Made by a program: the position numbers and the translations under genes. From NORP110 sp051251595 (GTDB taxonomy: Bacteria; Pseudomonadota; Alphaproteobacteria; Rhodobacterales; Rhodobacteraceae): a DNA stretch of 64,000 nucleotides. Positions within the stretch are counted from its first letter, which is position 1; each line of letters opens with the position of its first letter. Positions 61,930 to 64,000 of the stretch are shown here, piece by piece. The notes below the pieces were generated by a model that searched no databases, had not been told where the DNA came from, and saw only the letters and a program-made list of their open reading frames with translations. Location of the stretch: the NCBI GenBank assembly GCA_051251595.1, contig JBPOFA010000014.1, positions 39,468-103,467 on the forward strand, in the 5' to 3' direction.

Positions 61930-62325
61930 TCACCCCGGAGTGCGAAGCGCCTTCATTTCCATGAAATAATGGGTGGCGCTGCCGATCAGCAAGCCAGCGG
62001 CCACGCCCCAGAGGTCCGCCCAATAATCTGCCCACTCCCCGCTGCGATTGACGAAGGGCTGAATGAGTTCAATGGCACCGCCAAATATCAGGGCCCACGG
62101 GACTAACCAGATCAGCGCCCGCGGATAGAGCGCAGACACCGGGAGCATCAATGCGGTGAAGGCAATGAAGTGGTAGACCTTGTCGGGGCCAGATGCGATG
62201 GGTCGCGGCAGGCTCCCTTGGAAGAGAGCCAGAGCGGTAATCAACAGCGCCAGGACCGCAGTTAGGGCGATGGCAACCCCCTTGCGCGTGGACGGGGCCG
62301 CGGTTTGATTTTGCAAGAGAGCCAA
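61930..62325 (-). CDS. VanZ-like family membrane protein
   Basis: About 131 residues with four hydrophobic segments (VAIALTAVLALLITALALFQ, VYHFIAFTALMLPVSALYP, LIWLVPWALIFGGAIELIQP, DLWGVAAGLLIGSATHYF) and the VanZ core DKVYHFIAFTALML followed by GxxIELIQPFVNRSGEWADYWADLWG. VanZ-like proteins are linked to low-level teicoplanin resistance, but most family members have no known role. A TTG start at 62325 is assumed, nine bases after the XRE stop; start uncertain. Confidence 0.82.
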   Translation of the reverse strand: MALLQNQTAAPSTRKGVAIALTAVLALLITALALFQGSLPRPIASGPDKVYHFIAFTALMLPVSALYPRALIWLVPWALIFGGAIELIQPFVNRSGEWADYWADLWGVAAGLLIGSATHYFMEMKALRTPG

Positions 62326-62333
62326 AGCTGGTT

Positions 62334-62582
62334 TTAGCCTTTAGCGGGCTTCGGGCAAATTCGGATGCCGGGGCAGTCGTCGGGTGCGCCGATGAATTCA
62401 ATACCGGCTGCTTCCAGCGCGGACTGCAAATTATGTAAAGTTTGTGAATTGCTTTTTGGCACGCCGTCCCAAGACTCCATGCGTTTTACAGTTCTTGAAG
62501 TTATTCCGGATTGCTCCGCCAATGTCTCAGTGGTCCAGCGCAACGCGTTTCTAGCCGCGCGAATTTGGATTCCAGTTATCAT
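62334..62582 (-). CDS. XRE-family helix-turn-helix regulator
   Basis: An 82-residue repressor-like protein from the ATG at 62582 (GGCGGA five bases upstream). The HTH is IQIRAARNALRWTTETLAEQSGITSRTVKRMESW. The C-terminus has no known domain. It is divergent from the tyrosine integrase; the 35-base gap between the starts holds a perfect inverted repeat. It may control both genes. Confidence 0.87.
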   Translation of the reverse strand: MITGIQIRAARNALRWTTETLAEQSGITSRTVKRMESWDGVPKSNSQTLHNLQSALEAAGIEFIGAPDDCPGIRICPKPAKG

Positions 62583-62597
62583 TGACGTCCGCCGATA

Positions 62598-62624
62598 TGT
62601 CACTTAGGGTGACAATCATGTCAC
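62598..62624. promoter_or_regulatory. Palindromic operator between the XRE regulator and integrase
   Basis: TGTCAC-TTAGG-GTGACA (62598-62614) is a perfect inverted repeat, and a third TGTCAC half-site overlaps the integrase start at 62619-62624. Placement between the divergent starts suits the XRE repressor. Confidence 0.65.
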
Positions 62625-63532
62625 CACACTCTACATCTCAAATAGGACCAGATTGGCGCGCCGAATTCAAGCGCCTTGAGGGCGCGTACGCCCCCGCGAC
62701 GATGAAATCATACTATGCCGACGTCGGAATCTTCGTTGCCTGGTGTCACGATAAGTCGCTTTCCCCATTCCCGGCTTCCGTAGAAACCGTGTGCCGTTTT
62801 CTGGAAAGTGAGGCGCCTGGCAAGGCGCCGTCGACCGTCAGGCGACGGCTATACGCAATCCGCAAGGCGCACAGGTTGTTGCAGCTCACGGATCCAACCT
62901 ATGACGAAGACATAAATCTGACCTACAGGCGGATCAATCGCGCCAAGCTCACGCGCCCGAAACAGGCAAAAGGCATGACGCGCGACTATCTTGAAAAGTT
63001 TTTGGCCGTGCAGCCGGAAACGCCTTGGGGTCTTCGCAACAGGGCGATGATGTCGCTTGGATATGACCTGTTGACGCGGCGCTCAGAACTCGTCGCCCTC
63101 ACGTCGAACGACATTGAATTCCGCGAGGATGACACATTAAAGGTCCTCATTCGACGCAGCAAGTCCGATCCCTTCGGCCGCGGTCGCCTTGCCTTCAGTT
63201 CAAGACGGTCGGCGGGCTTGGTGCGTGCGTGGCTTGATTGGCGCGGCCCAGACATTACGCCCCTGTTTTGCCCGATCTACCGGGGTGTCGCCGTCGATCG
63301 CCACCTTGGCACAACAACGGTGAAACGCTTGATCAAGAACTCAGCAAGAAAGTCAGGATTGGACTTAAAAGAAATTGATGGCTTCAGTGGGCACTCGATG
63401 CGCGTCGGCGCAGCACAGGATCTACTCTGCGCGGGCCACGACACGGCGGCGATCATGCGCGCCGGGGGATGGAAGTCCGTAAATGTACTGGCGCGATATC
63501 TGGAATGCGCGGAGCACAATGTGTGGGTGTGA
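62618..63532 (+). CDS. Tyrosine site-specific recombinase/integrase
   Basis: About 304 residues from the ATG at 62618 (62597 is an alternative). N-terminal SAM-like DNA-binding domain: YAPATMKSYYADVGIFVAWCHDKSLSPFPASVETVCRFLE. Catalytic residues are visible: Arg in YDLLTRRSELVAL, Lys in RRSKSDPFG, His-x-x-Arg in GHSMRVGAAQDLL, and the nucleophile Tyr in VNVLARYLECAE. It resembles phage-integrase-like enzymes common on plasmids and genomic islands. It is divergent from the XRE regulator. Frame intact. Confidence 0.93.
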   Translation: MSPHSTSQIGPDWRAEFKRLEGAYAPATMKSYYADVGIFVAWCHDKSLSPFPASVETVCRFLESEAPGKAPSTVRRRLYAIRKAHRLLQLTDPTYDEDINLTYRRINRAKLTRPKQAKGMTRDYLEKFLAVQPETPWGLRNRAMMSLGYDLLTRRSELVALTSNDIEFREDDTLKVLIRRSKSDPFGRGRLAFSSRRSAGLVRAWLDWRGPDITPLFCPIYRGVAVDRHLGTTTVKRLIKNSARKSGLDLKEIDGFSGHSMRVGAAQDLLCAGHDTAAIMRAGGWKSVNVLARYLECAEHNVWV

Positions 63533-63803
63533 CCAATTCTGTTTTCGTTCTTGGGCAACCCTTGGTCCCAATCCTCTCTCTGACACAGGGGCAAAACTTT
63601 CCAGTGCAAAGAAGCTGGCCAGACGGTGGCGGCTGTTGCAAAGGCAGACTAGGCGCCGGATTTTTTCAATTTTTGCGATTCAAGTCAGCACATAGACATG
63701 GCATTATAGCGTGGCATGTGCAAAGTTTTTAGTGAATATCTCTTCGTGTTGGACGATAAAAACTAAACTGATTTGAATAGGATTTGGTCAATTGATTTCT
63801 AAT
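63533..63803. other. Region between the integrase and the Sel1-type gene
   Basis: About 270 bases. It becomes A/T-rich toward the end, where the promoter of the next gene must lie. Open frames in the first half show no family resemblance. Confidence 0.35.
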
Positions 63804-64000
63804 ATGCGAACAGTTCTGGGTTCCGCTGCCTTTGGGTTTATCTGTTTGCTGTCCACTCCGAATTCGGTGCTCGCTCAAGATCCAAAATCGACGGCTGAGG
63901 CAATGTCAGTGAACATTGCCGAGCTGGAACAACTTGCTCTGGCTGGCGATGAAAATGCTAAGTTCAAGCTGGCGGACGCCTACCGCACCGGCACGGGCAC
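63804..64000 (+). CDS. Exported Sel1-like repeat protein, 5' part
   Basis: Runs off the window, so only 65 residues are visible. A signal peptide (MRTVLGSAAFGFICLLSTPN, then SVLAQD with a cut after LAQ likely) is followed by AEAMSVNIAELEQLALAGDENAKFKLADAYRTGTG. The last 25 residues match a Sel1-like repeat (A..GD..A.F.L...Y..G.G). Sel1 proteins act as scaffolds or signalling adaptors. ATG at 63804 with no strong ribosome site; the A/T-rich upstream holds its promoter. Confidence 0.72.
   Translation, partial: MRTVLGSAAFGFICLLSTPNSVLAQDPKSTAEAMSVNIAELEQLALAGDENAKFKLADAYRTGTG

Noticed and set aside
55103..64000. Anti-phage defence island
   Set aside because: No restriction enzyme, methylase, retron, CBASS, TIR or similar domain is recognisable; content is recombinases, IS elements and unknown proteins.
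1..64000. CRISPR array or rRNA operon
   Set aside because: No regularly spaced repeats and no rRNA-like sequence seen on reading the window.

Overview
The window reads as a chromosomal segment of an alphaproteobacterium of the Rhodobacterales (Roseobacter-like). The support is a set of features typical of that group: the macromolecular dnaG-rpoD pair, a CarD regulator, a Suv3-like helicase next to an Hsp15-type S4 protein and a 7Fe ferredoxin, heterotetrameric sarcosine oxidase (soxBDAG), a GTTC-N7-GTTC type SOS box in front of mmcB, a tRNA-His without the extra G-1, and several short DUF families (DUF6476, DUF6324, DUF4389) common in marine Rhodobacteraceae. No replication origin, rRNA operon or CRISPR array is present.

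Layout. 1-8.3 kb: the 3' end of an O-acetylhomoserine sulfhydrylase gene, a SIMPL-domain protein, a large membrane protein with a GspL/PilM-like front and a PilP/GspC-like tail, a CPA2 cation/proton antiporter, divergent cobT and cobS (last steps of cobalamin assembly) and carD. 8.6-19.7 kb: ferredoxin, S4 protein and helicase on the minus strand, then a TPR protein, SCP2 protein, lysophospholipase-like hydrolase, M3 oligopeptidase, DUF4389 protein, Gfo/Idh oxidoreductase, rpoH and an RluD-type pseudouridine synthase. 19.7-21.5 kb: an AT-richer glycosyltransferase/sulfotransferase pair and tRNA-His. 21.8-25.6 kb: DUF6324, SOS-controlled mmcB, an ArsR/SRPBCC operon with a clear palindromic operator, a structured-looking intergenic stretch, and a transglutaminase-like exported protein.

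25.6-35.3 kb is a riboflavin locus (nusB, ribH, ribB with a degenerate RibA tail, an unknown gene, ribE, then ribD-nrdR). It is split by a three-gene capsule module on the opposite strand (kpsS, export lipoprotein, kpsC). 35.4-47.2 kb: YjbQ, a lipoprotein, rpoD, dnaG, sarcosine oxidase and a glutamate dehydrogenase-family enzyme. Sarcosine oxidase and the dehydrogenase suit growth on methylated amines/glycine betaine and amino acids. 47.4-50.4 kb: a three-gene Tad/TadE-G-like surface operon ending in a strong terminator. 50.5-55.1 kb: lipoprotein, hom, glpX, recJ and tRNA-Glu.

From 55.1 kb onward the content changes to accessory DNA: a large serine recombinase with DUF2924 and DUF3489 partners, an IS21-family remnant (istB without istA) split by an intact IS256-family element with an 8-bp target duplication, two linked genes of unknown function, a VanZ-like protein, a divergent XRE regulator/tyrosine integrase pair sharing a palindromic operator, and the start of a Sel1-repeat protein running off the end. 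I did not find a convincing new multi-gene system. The strongest less obvious signals are regulatory: a cluster of five GANTC (CcrM) sites between dnaG and rpoD, the SOS box at mmcB, the ArsR operator, and a terminator-like hairpin lying inside the first codons of kpsC.
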